From: Albidovulum sp.
GTDB lineage: Bacteria; Pseudomonadota; Alphaproteobacteria; Rhodobacterales; Rhodobacteraceae
DNA: 52,816 nucleotides
Assembly (NCBI GenBank): GCA_030837825.1
Contig: JAUQYB010000087.1
Coordinates: 1 to 52,816 of the forward strand
Direction of reading: 5' to 3'
Of the stretch, positions 41,127 to 51,842 are shown in pieces. Within the stretch, counting starts at the first letter, position 1, and the number at the start of each line of letters is the position of its first letter. A program made the position numbers and the translations under genes. The notes below the pieces were generated by a model. It was not told the origin of the DNA, ran no database searches, and was given only the letters and a program-made list of their open reading frames with translations.

Positions 41127-42170
41127 ATGCTCGCATTCCTGCTCCGGCGCTTCCTGACGATGGTGCTGACGGCGCTCTGCCTGACCTTCGTCGTCTTCTT
41201 CCTCACCAACCTGCCGCCGAACCTCGAGAAGCTCGCCAAGACCGAGGCCGGCAGCCGCATCACCGATGCGGAGGTGGCGAGCTGGCTGGAGAAGAACGGC
41301 CACGCCCGCCCGCTCCTGGCCCGCTACGGCGAATGGCTGGGCGTGGTTCCGGGCTGGACCCGCAGCGAGAACGGCGTCACCACCGGCCGCTGCATCCGGC
41401 AGGGCATGGATCCGGCCACGGCGCCGCGCTTCTGCGGCGTGCTCCAGGGCGACTGGGGCCGTTCGAGCTTCTTCAAGGCGCCGGTCGCCGAAAAGCTCGG
41501 CTACCACCTCGGCCTGACCGGCATCCTGATGTTCTGGGTCATGGTGCTGATGGTGCCGCTGTCGCTCCTGATCGGCGTCCTCGCCGGGATGCGCGAGGGT
41601 TCGCGGCTCGACCGTGGTCTCTCGACCTTCTCGATCGCCACCACGGCGACGCCGGAATATGTCTCGGGCGTGATCCTGATCGCCGTCTTCGCCTCCTCGC
41701 TGGTCGGGCTGAAATGGTTCAAGGGCACCGCCACCGGCGCGATGGAGCAGGTCACCTTCGACAACTTCTTCCTGCCGGTGCTGACCGTCGCGCTCTACGG
41801 CACCGGCTACATCGCCCGGATGACCCGCGCCTCGATGACCGAGGTGATGACGGCACAGTATATCCGCACCGCCCGGCTCAAGGGCGTGTCCTTCGGCAAT
41901 GTCGTGCTGCGCCACGCGCTGAGGAACGCGCTGATCGCGCCCTTCACGGTGATCATGCTCCAGTTCCCGTGGCTCCTCAACGGCGTGGTGATCACCGAGA
42001 CGCTGTTCAGCTACAAGGGTTTCGGCTGGACGCTGGTGCAGGCGGCGGGCAACAACGACATCCCGCTCCTGCTCGGCTGTTCGGTCGTTGCCGTCTTCGT
42101 CGTGCTGGTGACCCAGCTCATCTCCGACGTGGGCTACGTCTTCCTCAACCCAAGAATCAGGATCAACTGA
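41127..42170 (+). CDS. ABC transporter permease, DppB/OppB type
   Basis: The 347-residue inner-membrane protein has six or so helices. TM1 is at 8-28 (FLTMVLTALCLTFVVFFLTN). A long periplasmic segment of about 90 residues follows, with two cysteines (GRCIRQGMDPATAPRFCGV), before the BPD transport domain. The EAA-like loop for ATPase contact is YIRTARLKGVSFGNVVLRHA. It is followed by the second permease with a one-base overlap (TGATG). Confidence 0.92.
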   Translation: MLAFLLRRFLTMVLTALCLTFVVFFLTNLPPNLEKLAKTEAGSRITDAEVASWLEKNGHARPLLARYGEWLGVVPGWTRSENGVTTGRCIRQGMDPATAPRFCGVLQGDWGRSSFFKAPVAEKLGYHLGLTGILMFWVMVLMVPLSLLIGVLAGMREGSRLDRGLSTFSIATTATPEYVSGVILIAVFASSLVGLKWFKGTATGAMEQVTFDNFFLPVLTVALYGTGYIARMTRASMTEVMTAQYIRTARLKGVSFGNVVLRHALRNALIAPFTVIMLQFPWLLNGVVITETLFSYKGFGWTLVQAAGNNDIPLLLGCSVVAVFVVLVTQLISDVGYVFLNPRIRIN

Positions 42171-43345
42171 TGGAAACACTCGGCTGGGGCGGCATTCTCC
42201 TCGCGATCCTCGGGCGGTTCTGGCCGGTCTGGATCGCGCTCGTGCTGACCTTCGCCGTCTCGGCCCGGTTCCGGCGGCGGCTCGGCCTCTACGGGCGGCT
42301 CTACGATTCGACCATCGGCATGGTCGGCTTCGCGCTGGTGATGTTCTGGGTCTACACCGCCGTCTTCGCCGGCGGCATCGTCACCCATGACGTGCTGGGC
42401 CAGGTCAGCCAGTTGCGCAACGACCCGCCCGGCGCCGCGCTGCCCGACGGGGCGGGCTTCTATCTTCTCGGCGGCGACCACCTCGGGCGCGACGTCTTCA
42501 GCCGGATGGTGGCGGGCTCGCGCATCGTGATCCAGATCGCGCCCTTGGCCACGCTCTTCGCCTTCATGGTCGGGATCACCCTCGGCCTGCCGGCGGGCTA
42601 CTACGGCGGGCGGCTCGACACCGGGCTGTCGTTCCTCGCCAACCTGATCCTCGCCTTCCCGGTGATCCTGCTCTTTTACCTCCTCGTGACACCCGAGATC
42701 GCCGAGACCGGCCTGCCGCAGTATCTGGCGATCGTGCTCTTCCTCTTCCCGCTGGCGTTCCTCGTGGTGCTCCTGAACGCGCGCTACCACGTGCAGCCGG
42801 CGCGCCGGAACTGGATGGTTGCCGCCATCCTCCTGATCGGCGGCTGGGCCTATCTGTCGCTCGTCTCCGCGCCCGGCAGCCGCGTCGCGGTCCTGCCCGC
42901 GGCGGTCGATCTCATCGACGTGCCGTCGAACATCCTCATCGTCTTCGTCTCGGTCGTCTTCGTCAACGCGCCCACCGTCTTCCGCATCGTCCGCGGCCTG
43001 ACGCTCGACATCAAGACGCGCGACTACGTGGCGGCGGCGCAGACCCGGGGCGAGCGGCCCTGGTACATCATGCTGTGGGAAATCCTGCCCAACGCCCGCG
43101 GACCGCTGATCGTCGACTTCTGCCTCAGGATCGGCTACACCACGATCCTGCTCGGCACGCTCGGCTTCTTCGGCCTCGGGCTTTCCCCCGAAAGCCCCGA
43201 CTGGGGCTCGACCATCAACGCCGGCCGCAAGCTCCTGACCATCGCGCCCCACCCGGCGATCGTGCCGGCGCTGGCGCTGATGAGCCTCGTTCTCGGCCTC
43301 AACCTCCTCGCCGACGGCCTGCGCGAGGAAAGCCTGAGGGACTGA
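42170..43345 (+). CDS. ABC transporter permease, DppC/OppC type with internal insertion
   Basis: This 391-residue protein is about 90 longer than usual DppC proteins. It has the family motif LLGGDHLGRDVFSRMVAGSR (about 99-118), GITLGLPAGYYGGRLDTGLS and, near the end, the EAA loop DYVAAAQTRGERPWYIMLWE and FFGLGLSPESPDWGSTINAG. Between AFPVILLFYLL and APTVFRIVRGL, usually ~25 residues apart, lie about 95 residues with two additional hydrophobic segments. The insertion is in frame and of native composition. A start one base into the previous stop couples translation. Confidence 0.92.
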   Translation: METLGWGGILLAILGRFWPVWIALVLTFAVSARFRRRLGLYGRLYDSTIGMVGFALVMFWVYTAVFAGGIVTHDVLGQVSQLRNDPPGAALPDGAGFYLLGGDHLGRDVFSRMVAGSRIVIQIAPLATLFAFMVGITLGLPAGYYGGRLDTGLSFLANLILAFPVILLFYLLVTPEIAETGLPQYLAIVLFLFPLAFLVVLLNARYHVQPARRNWMVAAILLIGGWAYLSLVSAPGSRVAVLPAAVDLIDVPSNILIVFVSVVFVNAPTVFRIVRGLTLDIKTRDYVAAAQTRGERPWYIMLWEILPNARGPLIVDFCLRIGYTTILLGTLGFFGLGLSPESPDWGSTINAGRKLLTIAPHPAIVPALALMSLVLGLNLLADGLREESLRD

Positions 43346-43614
43346 TGCTAATTTCCACACTCAACATTCTCTCCGCTGTATGTGCCTTCGGTGCAGCGTT
43401 CTTCTGGTGGAGGAGCGCAAGAATCCAGCCGCCGCACACGTTCGGATGGGGAACCATAGCGCCCGACGACTGGCAAACGCGAAAAGCACCCGGTGTTGAG
43501 TGGGCGGAAAACGTTGCTCGCATGAACAAGTGGGGTGCGGGTTTGTCGGGTCTATCGGCGTGTCTGTTGGGGCTAACAAGCATGGTCGGGGCGCTTCAAG
43601 GCAGCGGAGGCTAG
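43345..43614 (+). CDS. small tryptophan-rich two-TM protein embedded in the ABC operon, hypothetical
   Basis: This 89-residue protein has an N-terminal membrane helix (about 3-22) ending FFWWRSARIQPP. A polar middle holds WGTIAPDDWQTRKAPGVEW, then NKWGAG and a second helix (about 66-84). It starts in TGATG at the permease stop, with GAGGG inside the permease end as ribosome binding site, and its last codons hold the GGAGG for the ATPase gene. About a third of its codons end in A or T (CTA, ATA, ACA, AGA, TTG, GTT), unlike neighbours. The shape resembles widespread small proteobacterial membrane proteins of unknown function. It is likely acquired. Confidence 0.8.
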   Translation: MLISTLNILSAVCAFGAAFFWWRSARIQPPHTFGWGTIAPDDWQTRKAPGVEWAENVARMNKWGAGLSGLSACLLGLTSMVGALQGSGG

Positions 43615-43615
43615 C

Positions 43616-45700
43616 ATGACCAGATGGGACCACGACGGCCCGATCCTCGAGATCGAGAACCTCTCGATCAGCTTCTTCACCCGTCTGAGGGAAATCCCGG
43701 CGGTGATGGATTTCTCCTGCACCGTCCAGCCCGGCGAGGCGATGGGGCTCGTCGGCGAATCCGGCTGCGGCAAGTCCACCGTGGCGCTCGCGGTGATGCG
43801 CGACCTCGGCCGCAGCGGCCGGATCACCGGCGGTACGATCCGCTTCAAGGGCCGCGACCTGACCACGATGGGCGAGCGCGAGCTGCGCGGCATCCGCGGC
43901 AGCCAGATCGCGATGATCTACCAGGAGCCGATGGCCTCGCTGAACCCGGCGATGAAGATCGGCGCCCAGCTCATGGAAGTGCCGATGATCCACGAGGGCA
44001 TCGGCCGCGACGAGGCCCGCCGCCGCGCCATCGAGGTCGTCACCGACGTGCGCCTGCCCGACCCGGAGCGGATCCTGCGCTCCTACCCCCACCAGCTTTC
44101 CGGCGGCCAGCAGCAGCGCATCGTCATCGCGATGGCGCTGATGTCGAAGCCCGCGCTTCTCATCCTCGACGAGCCGACGACCGCGCTCGACGTGACGGTG
44201 GAGGCCGCGGTAGTCGACCTGGTGAAGGATCTCGGCCGCAAATACGGCACCTCGATGCTCTTCATCTCGCACAACCTCGGCCTCGTCCTCGAGGTCTGCG
44301 ACCGGCTCTGCGTGATGTATTCCGGCGAGGCGGTGGAGACCGGATCGATCACCGACGTCTTCGACAAGATGCAGCATCCCTACACGCAGGCGCTCTTCCG
44401 CTCGATCCCCTTGCCGGGGGCGGACAAGAATGCGCGCCCGCTGATCGCCATACCCGGCAACTTTCCGCTGCCCCACGAGCGGCCGAAGGGCTGCAACTTC
44501 GGCCCGCGCTGCGACTATTTCGCCGACGGGCGCTGCAATGCGGGCGAGATCCCGATGGTCGCCGTGGCGGGCCACGAGCGGCACGAGACCCGCTGCATCA
44601 GGGTGGCCGAGATCGACTGGGCCGCGCCGCCGAAAGCCGCGAAGACCTCCGGGAAGACGCCCGTCGGCAAGGTCGTGCTGCGCATGGAGGACCTGAAGAA
44701 ATACTACGAGGTCCCGGGTAGCGCGCTCTTCGGCGGCGGCGAGACCAAGGTGGTGAAGGCCAACGAGACCCTGAGTTTCGAGGCGCACGAGGGCGAGACG
44801 CTGGCCATCGTCGGCGAATCGGGCTGCGGCAAGTCGACCTTCGCCAAGGTGCTGATGGGGCTCGAGACCGCGACCTCGGGCCAGATCCTGCTCTACGACA
44901 GCGAAATCCAGTCCACCCCGATCGAGGCGCGCAACACCGAAACCGTCTCGGGCGTGCAGATGGTGTTCCAGAACCCGTTCGACACGCTCAACCCCTCGAT
45001 GACCGTGGGCCGCCAGATCATCCGCGCGCTGGAGATCTTCGGCGAGGGCGCGGACGACGCCGGACGCCACGCCCGGATGCTGGAGCTTCTCGACCTCGTC
45101 AAGCTGCCGCGCGCCTTCGCCGAGCGGATGCCGCGCCAGCTTTCGGGCGGGCAGAAGCAGCGGGTCGGCATCGCCCGCGCCTTTGCCGGCGGCGCCAAGA
45201 TCGTGGTGGCGGACGAACCCGTCTCGGCGCTCGACGTCTCGGTCCAGGCCGCCGTGACCGACCTTTTGATGGAGATCCAGCGCAAGAACCGCACCACGCT
45301 GCTCTTCATCAGCCACGACCTTTCGATCGTGCGCTATCTCTCGGACCGGGTGATGGTGATGTATCTCGGCCATGTGGTGGAGCTTGGCACCACCGATCAG
45401 GTCTTCGCGCCGCCCTATCACCCCTATACCGAGGCGCTGCTGTCGGCGGTGCCGATCGCCGACACCCATGTCCAGAAGAAGCGCATCGTGCTGGAAGGCG
45501 ACATTCCTTCGGCGATGAACCCGCCGCCGGGCTGCCCGTTCCAGACCCGGTGCCGCTGGAAGGCAAAGGTGCCGGGCAACCTCTGCGAACGCGAGGTGCC
45601 GCCGATGCGGGTGCTGGCGGGGGGCCACCAGATCAAGTGCCACCTTTCCGACGCCGACCTCGCCTCGATGGAGCCGGTGATCAAGATCGCCGCCGAATAG
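43616..45700 (+). CDS. dual ATP-binding protein of the ABC importer (DppD-DppF fusion)
   Basis: The 694-residue protein carries two complete ABC ATPase domains. Domain 1 has Walker A GESGCGKST near 48-56, signature LSGGQQQR, and Walker B LLILDEPTTALD. Domain 2 has GESGCGKST near 398-406, LSGGQKQR and IVVADEPVSALD. Each is followed by the oligopeptide-type C-terminal extension with cysteines (CNFGPRCDYF...C...C and CPFQTRCRWKAK...C). The fusion replaces the usual two separate ATPase genes. It is last gene of the operon, with ribosome binding site inside the preceding small gene. Confidence 0.95.
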   Translation: MTRWDHDGPILEIENLSISFFTRLREIPAVMDFSCTVQPGEAMGLVGESGCGKSTVALAVMRDLGRSGRITGGTIRFKGRDLTTMGERELRGIRGSQIAMIYQEPMASLNPAMKIGAQLMEVPMIHEGIGRDEARRRAIEVVTDVRLPDPERILRSYPHQLSGGQQQRIVIAMALMSKPALLILDEPTTALDVTVEAAVVDLVKDLGRKYGTSMLFISHNLGLVLEVCDRLCVMYSGEAVETGSITDVFDKMQHPYTQALFRSIPLPGADKNARPLIAIPGNFPLPHERPKGCNFGPRCDYFADGRCNAGEIPMVAVAGHERHETRCIRVAEIDWAAPPKAAKTSGKTPVGKVVLRMEDLKKYYEVPGSALFGGGETKVVKANETLSFEAHEGETLAIVGESGCGKSTFAKVLMGLETATSGQILLYDSEIQSTPIEARNTETVSGVQMVFQNPFDTLNPSMTVGRQIIRALEIFGEGADDAGRHARMLELLDLVKLPRAFAERMPRQLSGGQKQRVGIARAFAGGAKIVVADEPVSALDVSVQAAVTDLLMEIQRKNRTTLLFISHDLSIVRYLSDRVMVMYLGHVVELGTTDQVFAPPYHPYTEALLSAVPIADTHVQKKRIVLEGDIPSAMNPPPGCPFQTRCRWKAKVPGNLCEREVPPMRVLAGGHQIKCHLSDADLASMEPVIKIAAE

Positions 45701-45792
45701 GGAGGCTCCGCCACCCGCAGGGCAGAGGCGGCGGCCGGTGGCTGATCGTCAGGCCCACGACCCTGCGCCGCGCGCCGGCGACGCGGCCCGCG

Positions 45793-46668
45793 CTACCAGG
45801 GCGGCAGCAGCACCGTCGCGCCCAGGCGCGCCACCGGGGCACCGGTGCCGATCTTGAAGCGGGCAAGGCCGGGCGCCCGTTCGGTGTCCACGTCGCCGAG
45901 GTCGAGCACCGTGCACCCTTCCTCGCGCAAACGCAGCATCGCCTGCCAGAGGAGGAGTGCATGCGCATTGCTGCGCCGCCCCGCCTCGCCGGACCAGCCG
46001 ACAGGGTAGCTCGCCCAGGGGGCATGGAGGAGAAACAGCATCGCGGCCACCCTCCGGCCGCCGATCCGCGCCTCGGCCACAACGGCCGCCGCGGGGTCGA
46101 AGGCAAGCCAGGCGCGGGTGAACGGCGCGGGCAGCGCGCGGTAGCCGCGCGCGCGTTGCAGCGCTGCATCCTGGTGCAAGAGCCAGGCGACCGCCGCCGG
46201 GTCGGGCCGGCCGACGCGCAGGCAAAGCCCCTCGCCCTCGGCGCGGGTCAGCCGGTTGCGCCATTTGCCGTCGAACCGGGCCCGGAGCGTTGCGGGGTCG
46301 GCGGTCAGATCGAGATGCGCCCGATGCCGGGGGGTGACGAGGGCCACGCCCGGGCCATCCCGTTCGGACGTGGCCAGGAGCGGCCGGAACGCGCGGCCGA
46401 GGGCGCGGAGCGCGGCGGCCTCCTCTCCGGCAGTGGGCGCGGCGCCGTCCCAGACCGGCCCGCGCGACAGGAGCGAGAACCGCACCGGCCCGATGCGACG
46501 CCTCGTCACCTGCGCAACCCCGCGCGCGCCGGAAGGCGTCACGAGCCCGACCCTGCCGACCGTGGCGCCGAGACGCGACAGCACCTCGCCATAGGCCCAG
46601 CTTTGCTGAAGCGGCATCGCCGCGGCCTGCCAGCCCTCGCGCGTCAGTCCGTCCCGAACGATTTTCAT
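45793..46668 (-). CDS. FemAB/GNAT-like acyltransferase family protein
   Basis: This 291-residue protein begins MKIVRDGLTREGWQAAAMPL. The FemAB-like fold is suggested by QQSWAYGEVLSRLGATVGRV and ARFDGKWRNRLTRAEGEGL (N-terminal acceptor domain). Later come ARIGGRRVAAMLFLLHAPWA, ASYPVGWSGEAGRRSNAHAL and LDLGDVDTERAPGLARFKIG (acetyl-CoA-type domain). Relatives act in peptidoglycan bridge or exopolysaccharide/lipid modification; the substrate is unknown. The start ATG has only a weak GAAG upstream. It is convergent to the ABC operon, with a 92-bp gap holding no gene. Confidence 0.78.
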   Translation of the reverse strand: MKIVRDGLTREGWQAAAMPLQQSWAYGEVLSRLGATVGRVGLVTPSGARGVAQVTRRRIGPVRFSLLSRGPVWDGAAPTAGEEAAALRALGRAFRPLLATSERDGPGVALVTPRHRAHLDLTADPATLRARFDGKWRNRLTRAEGEGLCLRVGRPDPAAVAWLLHQDAALQRARGYRALPAPFTRAWLAFDPAAAVVAEARIGGRRVAAMLFLLHAPWASYPVGWSGEAGRRSNAHALLLWQAMLRLREEGCTVLDLGDVDTERAPGLARFKIGTGAPVARLGATVLLPPW

Positions 46669-46713
46669 GGCTTCATTAAGCCTGCGGCAACCTAACAGGG
46701 TCCTAATGGGCGC

Positions 46714-46878
46714 ATGACACCGGTTCGCCCCTCCTCCGCTGCCGTTCACGGCATCCATGCCCCCGCCGCGCGCCTCACCTGGCAGGCGGCGCTTCTCGTC
46801 GCCATCGGCCTCTCCTCTGCCTTCCTGATCGTCATCGCCAGTTTTGCCGTCGCGACGACCCTGATCTGGCCCGGCTGA
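46714..46878 (+). CDS. possible 54-residue single-TM peptide
   Basis: The frame reads MTPVRPSSAAVHGIHAPAAR and then LTWQAALLVAIGLSSAFLIV and IASFAVATTLIWPG, giving one membrane helix of about 22 residues (26-48). It is divergent from the FemAB-like gene with 45 bp between starts. No good Shine-Dalgarno is present. The well-formed hydrophobic segment favours a real gene, but chance is possible in this GC-rich DNA. Confidence 0.4.
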   Translation: MTPVRPSSAAVHGIHAPAARLTWQAALLVAIGLSSAFLIVIASFAVATTLIWPG

Positions 46879-47043
46879 GCGGGGGCTATGGCGCGGCGCC
46901 ACGATCCGGCGCCGCCTGAAGCGTCCCGCACCGGGGGCACCGGTCACCGGGACGGCATGATCCGTTTCGGGAGTTGAAGCGCGCGGCGAAAGCGTCCATC
47001 ACGGTCTGCGCACCGTCCCGGCGCGAACCCTGAGAGGCTGTCC

Positions 47044-48015
47044 TTGGCTCAGACACTTTCCCTCGTGGCCGATGTCGGCGGCACCAACACCCGCGTCGCG
47101 CTGGCGCGGAACGGCACCGTGGATCGCGCCTCGATCCGGCGCTTCGCCAATGCCGGCAATCCCGGGCTCGACGCGATCCTGCGCGACTACCTGTCCGACA
47201 GGGGCAGCCCTGATGTCGCAGGCGCCTGCGTGGCCGTCGCCGGGCCCGTCGATGGCGAGCAGGCGCGGCTCACCAATCTCGACTGGACCATCGCCCGCGA
47301 CGGGCTCGCGGCCGCGCCCGGCGCGCGCCGGATCGCGGTGATCAACGATCTTCAGGCGCAGGGCCACGCGCTTGGCCATATCGCCGCCGATTGCCTGCGG
47401 CCGGTGATCGTGCCGGCGGCGGCCCCGCGCGCGGCAACGCCGCAGCTCGTGATCGGCGTCGGCACCGGCTTCAACGCCGCGGTGGTCCACGACGGGCCGG
47501 CGGGCCGGCTCGTCACGGCGTCGGAATGCGGCCACGCCACCCTGCCGGTGCGCAGCGAGGCGGAGCTGAGCCTGATGCGCTTCGTCGAGACCGCCCACGG
47601 CTTTGCCGGGGTGGAAGACGTGCTGTCGGGGCGCGGCCTGGAACGGCTGCACGCCTGGGTCGCGCGCGGGGCCGCGCGGGGGGCGGGGCGCGACGAAAGC
47701 CGCGATGCCTCGGCGATCATGGCGGCGATCGGCCAGGGCGGCGATGCCGTGGCCGAAGCGACCGGGGCGGCCTTCGTGCGGCTTCTCGGAACGGTCGCGG
47801 GCGATCTCGCGCTGATTCACCTGCCGCTCGGCGGCATCTACCTGATCGGCGGTGTCGCCCGCGCCTTCACCCTGCATCTGGAGCGTTTCGGCTTTGCCGG
47901 GGCCTTCCGCGACAAGGGCCGGTTTTCGCCGCTGATGGCCGAATTCCCCGTCTCGATCATCGAGGACGACTTCGCCGCCCTCACCGGATGCGCCCGGCGG
48001 CTCGCAGGCGCCTGA
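47044..48015 (+). CDS. glk: glucokinase
   Basis: This 323-residue ROK-unrelated (Glk/hexokinase-fold) enzyme phosphorylates glucose to glucose-6-phosphate. LVADVGGTNTRVALA (7-21) is the phosphate-1 motif. GACVAVAGPVDGEQARLTNL binds glucose, and VINDLQAQGHAL carries the catalytic Asp. GVGTGFNAAVV is the phosphate-2 loop, and IYLIGGVARAF is near the adenosine site. The start is TTG at 47044, with AGAGG about 10 bases upstream. It is convergent to the pgi end (6-bp gap) and supplies substrate for the adjacent Zwf/Pgi. Confidence 0.93.
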   Translation: MAQTLSLVADVGGTNTRVALARNGTVDRASIRRFANAGNPGLDAILRDYLSDRGSPDVAGACVAVAGPVDGEQARLTNLDWTIARDGLAAAPGARRIAVINDLQAQGHALGHIAADCLRPVIVPAAAPRAATPQLVIGVGTGFNAAVVHDGPAGRLVTASECGHATLPVRSEAELSLMRFVETAHGFAGVEDVLSGRGLERLHAWVARGAARGAGRDESRDASAIMAAIGQGGDAVAEATGAAFVRLLGTVAGDLALIHLPLGGIYLIGGVARAFTLHLERFGFAGAFRDKGRFSPLMAEFPVSIIEDDFAALTGCARRLAGA

Positions 48016-48021
48016 ACCCGC

Positions 48022-49617
48022 TCAGGCGAGATATTCGACAAGCTGGCAGGTCGATCCGTCCTTGCCCTCGGACGTCTCGCGACCCGCAAGGATCGGCTCC
48101 AGCGCGAGCGCGAGTTCCTTGCCAAGCTCCACCCCCCACTGGTCGAAGGAGTTGACCCCGAGAATCACGCCCTCCACGAACACCCGGTGTTCGTAAAGCG
48201 CGATGATCTGGCCGAGGACGAAAGGCGTGAGCCTGCCGTAGGCCAGCGTCGTGGAGGGGCGGTTGCCGGGGAAGACGCGGTGGCGGGCCTGACGGTCGAG
48301 GTCAGCGCCCGACAGTCCCTTCTTCGCCATGATCGATCGCGCCGCGTCGAGCGAGCGGCCGCGCAGCAGCGCCTCGGACTGGGCCAGGCAATTGGCCACC
48401 AGAAGCCGGTGCTGGTGGGCGAGTTCGGGCTCGTGTCCCTCGCGGCCGACGAGGAATTCGCACGGAATCACCCGCGTGCCCTGGTGGATGAGCTGGTAGA
48501 AGGCGTGCTGGCCGTTGGTGCCGGGCTCGCCCCAGACCACCGGGCCGGACTGGACGGCAAGCTCGCCGCCGTCCATCGCCACGCGCTTGCCGTTCGATTC
48601 CATCTCGAGCTGCTGGAGGTAGGCGGGAAGCCGCGCGAGGCGCTGCTCATAGGGCAGGACCGCCCGGGTGGCGTGGCCGCAGATCTGGTTGTGCCAGATG
48701 CCGGTGAGCGCGAGCATGACCGCCATGTTCTCGGCAAAGGGCGCGTCGCGGAAATGCGCATCCATCGCCGCGCCGCCCCTGAGGAAACCGGCGAAATCCT
48801 CGGGCCCGATGGCGATCATCAGCGAAAGCCCGATCGGCCCCCAGACCGAATAGCGCCCGCCCACCCAGTCCTCGAACCCGAAGACCCGGCCGGGCGGGAT
48901 GCCGAAGGCCGCGGTCCGGTCGAGCGCGGTCGAGACGGCGGCGAACTGCGCCGCCGGATCGGCGACCCCGGCCGCCATCCAGGCCCGGGCGGCGGCCGCA
49001 TTGGTCATGGTCTCGATGGTGGTGAAGGTCTTGGAGGCGACGATGACCAGCGTGGTTTCGGGGTTCAGGCCCGCCAGCACGTCATGGACATGCGCGCCGT
49101 CGACGTTGGAGACGAAATGCGCGCGCGGGCCGTCGGCATAGGGCGTCAGCGCGATGGCCGCCATCGCCGGGCCGAGGTCGGACCCGCCGATGCCGATGTT
49201 GACGACATCGGTGATCCGCCCGCCCTGCCCCGTGAAGCGCCCGTCGCGGATGTCGCGCGCGAAGGCCTCGCAGCGGGCATGGGTCGCGCGGACCTCGGGC
49301 ATCACGTCGCGGCCGTCGACGCTGACCGAGCCGTCGAGGTTTCTCAGCGCGGTGTGCAGGACGGCGCGGCCCTCGGTCTCGTTGATCTTCGCGCCCGAAA
49401 ACATCGCCTCGCGGCGCTGGGCGACGCCCGCGGCCTCGGCCAGCCGGATCAGCAGGCCGCGCGCACGGGCATCGATTGAGGTCTTGGAATAGTCGAAGAG
49501 AAGCCCTCCCTCGCGGATCGAGAAGTGCCGCGCGCGGTCCGTCCCCTCGAACAGCGACAGGATCGGCCGGCCCGCATGGGCGGCGTGGTGAAAGCGCAGG
49601 TCGTCCCAGAGGCTCAT
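48022..49617 (-). CDS. pgi: glucose-6-phosphate isomerase
   Basis: The 531-residue enzyme interconverts glucose-6-phosphate and fructose-6-phosphate. Motifs are [50 protein letters not shown] (with catalytic segment), [12 protein letters not shown] and [14 protein letters not shown]. The ATG at 49617 has GGGGAAG upstream; a longer in-frame reading extends antisense-like into pgl and is not used. It is third in the zwf-pgl-pgi operon, 22 bp after pgl. Confidence 0.97.
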   Translation of the reverse strand: MSLWDDLRFHHAAHAGRPILSLFEGTDRARHFSIREGGLLFDYSKTSIDARARGLLIRLAEAAGVAQRREAMFSGAKINETEGRAVLHTALRNLDGSVSVDGRDVMPEVRATHARCEAFARDIRDGRFTGQGGRITDVVNIGIGGSDLGPAMAAIALTPYADGPRAHFVSNVDGAHVHDVLAGLNPETTLVIVASKTFTTIETMTNAAAARAWMAAGVADPAAQFAAVSTALDRTAAFGIPPGRVFGFEDWVGGRYSVWGPIGLSLMIAIGPEDFAGFLRGGAAMDAHFRDAPFAENMAVMLALTGIWHNQICGHATRAVLPYEQRLARLPAYLQQLEMESNGKRVAMDGGELAVQSGPVVWGEPGTNGQHAFYQLIHQGTRVIPCEFLVGREGHEPELAHQHRLLVANCLAQSEALLRGRSLDAARSIMAKKGLSGADLDRQARHRVFPGNRPSTTLAYGRLTPFVLGQIIALYEHRVFVEGVILGVNSFDQWGVELGKELALALEPILAGRETSEGKDGSTCQLVEYLA

Positions 49618-49639
49618 GTCGTCTTCCCCGTTGTCCGGT

Positions 49640-50311
49640 TCATTCCGCCCAGTGGACGGTCGCATTGGCCAGCACCGCCTTGACCGGCGCCTCCTCGGGC
49701 GAAAGCCCCTGGGCACGGTCGAGGGCGGCGCGCTTGTCCTGCCCGGTGATCAGGATGTGGCAGGTCATCGCGTCGGCCAGGACACGCGCCGTCAGCGACA
49801 CTCGGGGTTCGCCCGCGCCGGGGGCCCTGAGCGCCATCAGGACCGGCGCGTCGGGTGCCAGCGCCTCGGCCAGCCGGTCGGCGCCGGGGAAGAGTGAGGC
49901 GATGTGCATGTCGGCCCCCATCCCGAGCAGCAGCACGTCGATCGGCAGATGCGGCGACAGCGCCTCGGCCAGCGCCTCGATTGCCGCTTCGGGCTCGGGC
50001 GTGCCGGCATAGAACGGCACGAAGGATGCGGCGGCCGCGCGCCCGGTCAGAAGCCGTCGCCGCACGAGCCTTGCGTTCGAGCGATCATGGGTTTCCGGCA
50101 CCCAGCGTTCGTCGCTCGGGAACACCGTCACGCGGGCCCAGTCGATGCCGATGCCCGAGAGCGTGTCGAAGACCGGCCCCGGGGTGGTGCCGCCGGGCAC
50201 GCAGAAGCTTACCCGCTCCTTGCCGCGGAGCGCCGTCGCAAGCTCGCTTCCCAGCCGGTCTGCGAGCGAGATCATCATCAGTTCGCGGTCGGGATACTCG
50301 ACGAGTTCCAT
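49640..50311 (-). CDS. pgl: 6-phosphogluconolactonase
   Basis: This 223-residue DevB/SOL-type enzyme hydrolyses 6-phosphogluconolactone. Motifs are [16 protein letters not shown] (sugar-phosphate binding), [20 protein letters not shown] (catalytic) and [23 protein letters not shown] precedes the ATG. It lies between zwf (41-bp gap) and pgi (22-bp gap) in the same direction, catalysing the step directly after Zwf. Confidence 0.96.
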   Translation of the reverse strand: MELVEYPDRELMMISLADRLGSELATALRGKERVSFCVPGGTTPGPVFDTLSGIGIDWARVTVFPSDERWVPETHDRSNARLVRRRLLTGRAAAASFVPFYAGTPEPEAAIEALAEALSPHLPIDVLLLGMGADMHIASLFPGADRLAEALAPDAPVLMALRAPGAGEPRVSLTARVLADAMTCHILITGQDKRAALDRAQGLSPEEAPVKAVLANATVHWAE

Positions 50312-50352
50312 TTGTCACCTCCCCCGGGCGATGCGGGATGCCCGACCGGCGC

Positions 50353-51813
<1,461 letters not shown>

Positions 51814-51826
51814 GCAGGCGGCTCCG

Positions 51827-51842
51827 TTGTTAGCGCTACCAA
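51827..51842. promoter_or_regulatory. LacI-family-like operator upstream of zwf
   Basis: TTGTTAGCGCTACCAA is a 16-bp palindrome with one mismatched pair and a central CG within AGCGCT, the classic form of LacI-family operators. It is 14 bp before the zwf ATG and about 24-39 bases after the predicted transcription start, so a bound repressor would block elongation. No LacI-type gene is in the window. A second perfect palindrome, CGTCATATGACG, lies at 51848-51859. Confidence 0.6.

Noticed and set aside
43361..45643. 760-codon open frame on the minus strand
   Set aside because: It is antisense to the fused ATPase gene, with low-complexity composition. The sense frame has complete ABC motifs.
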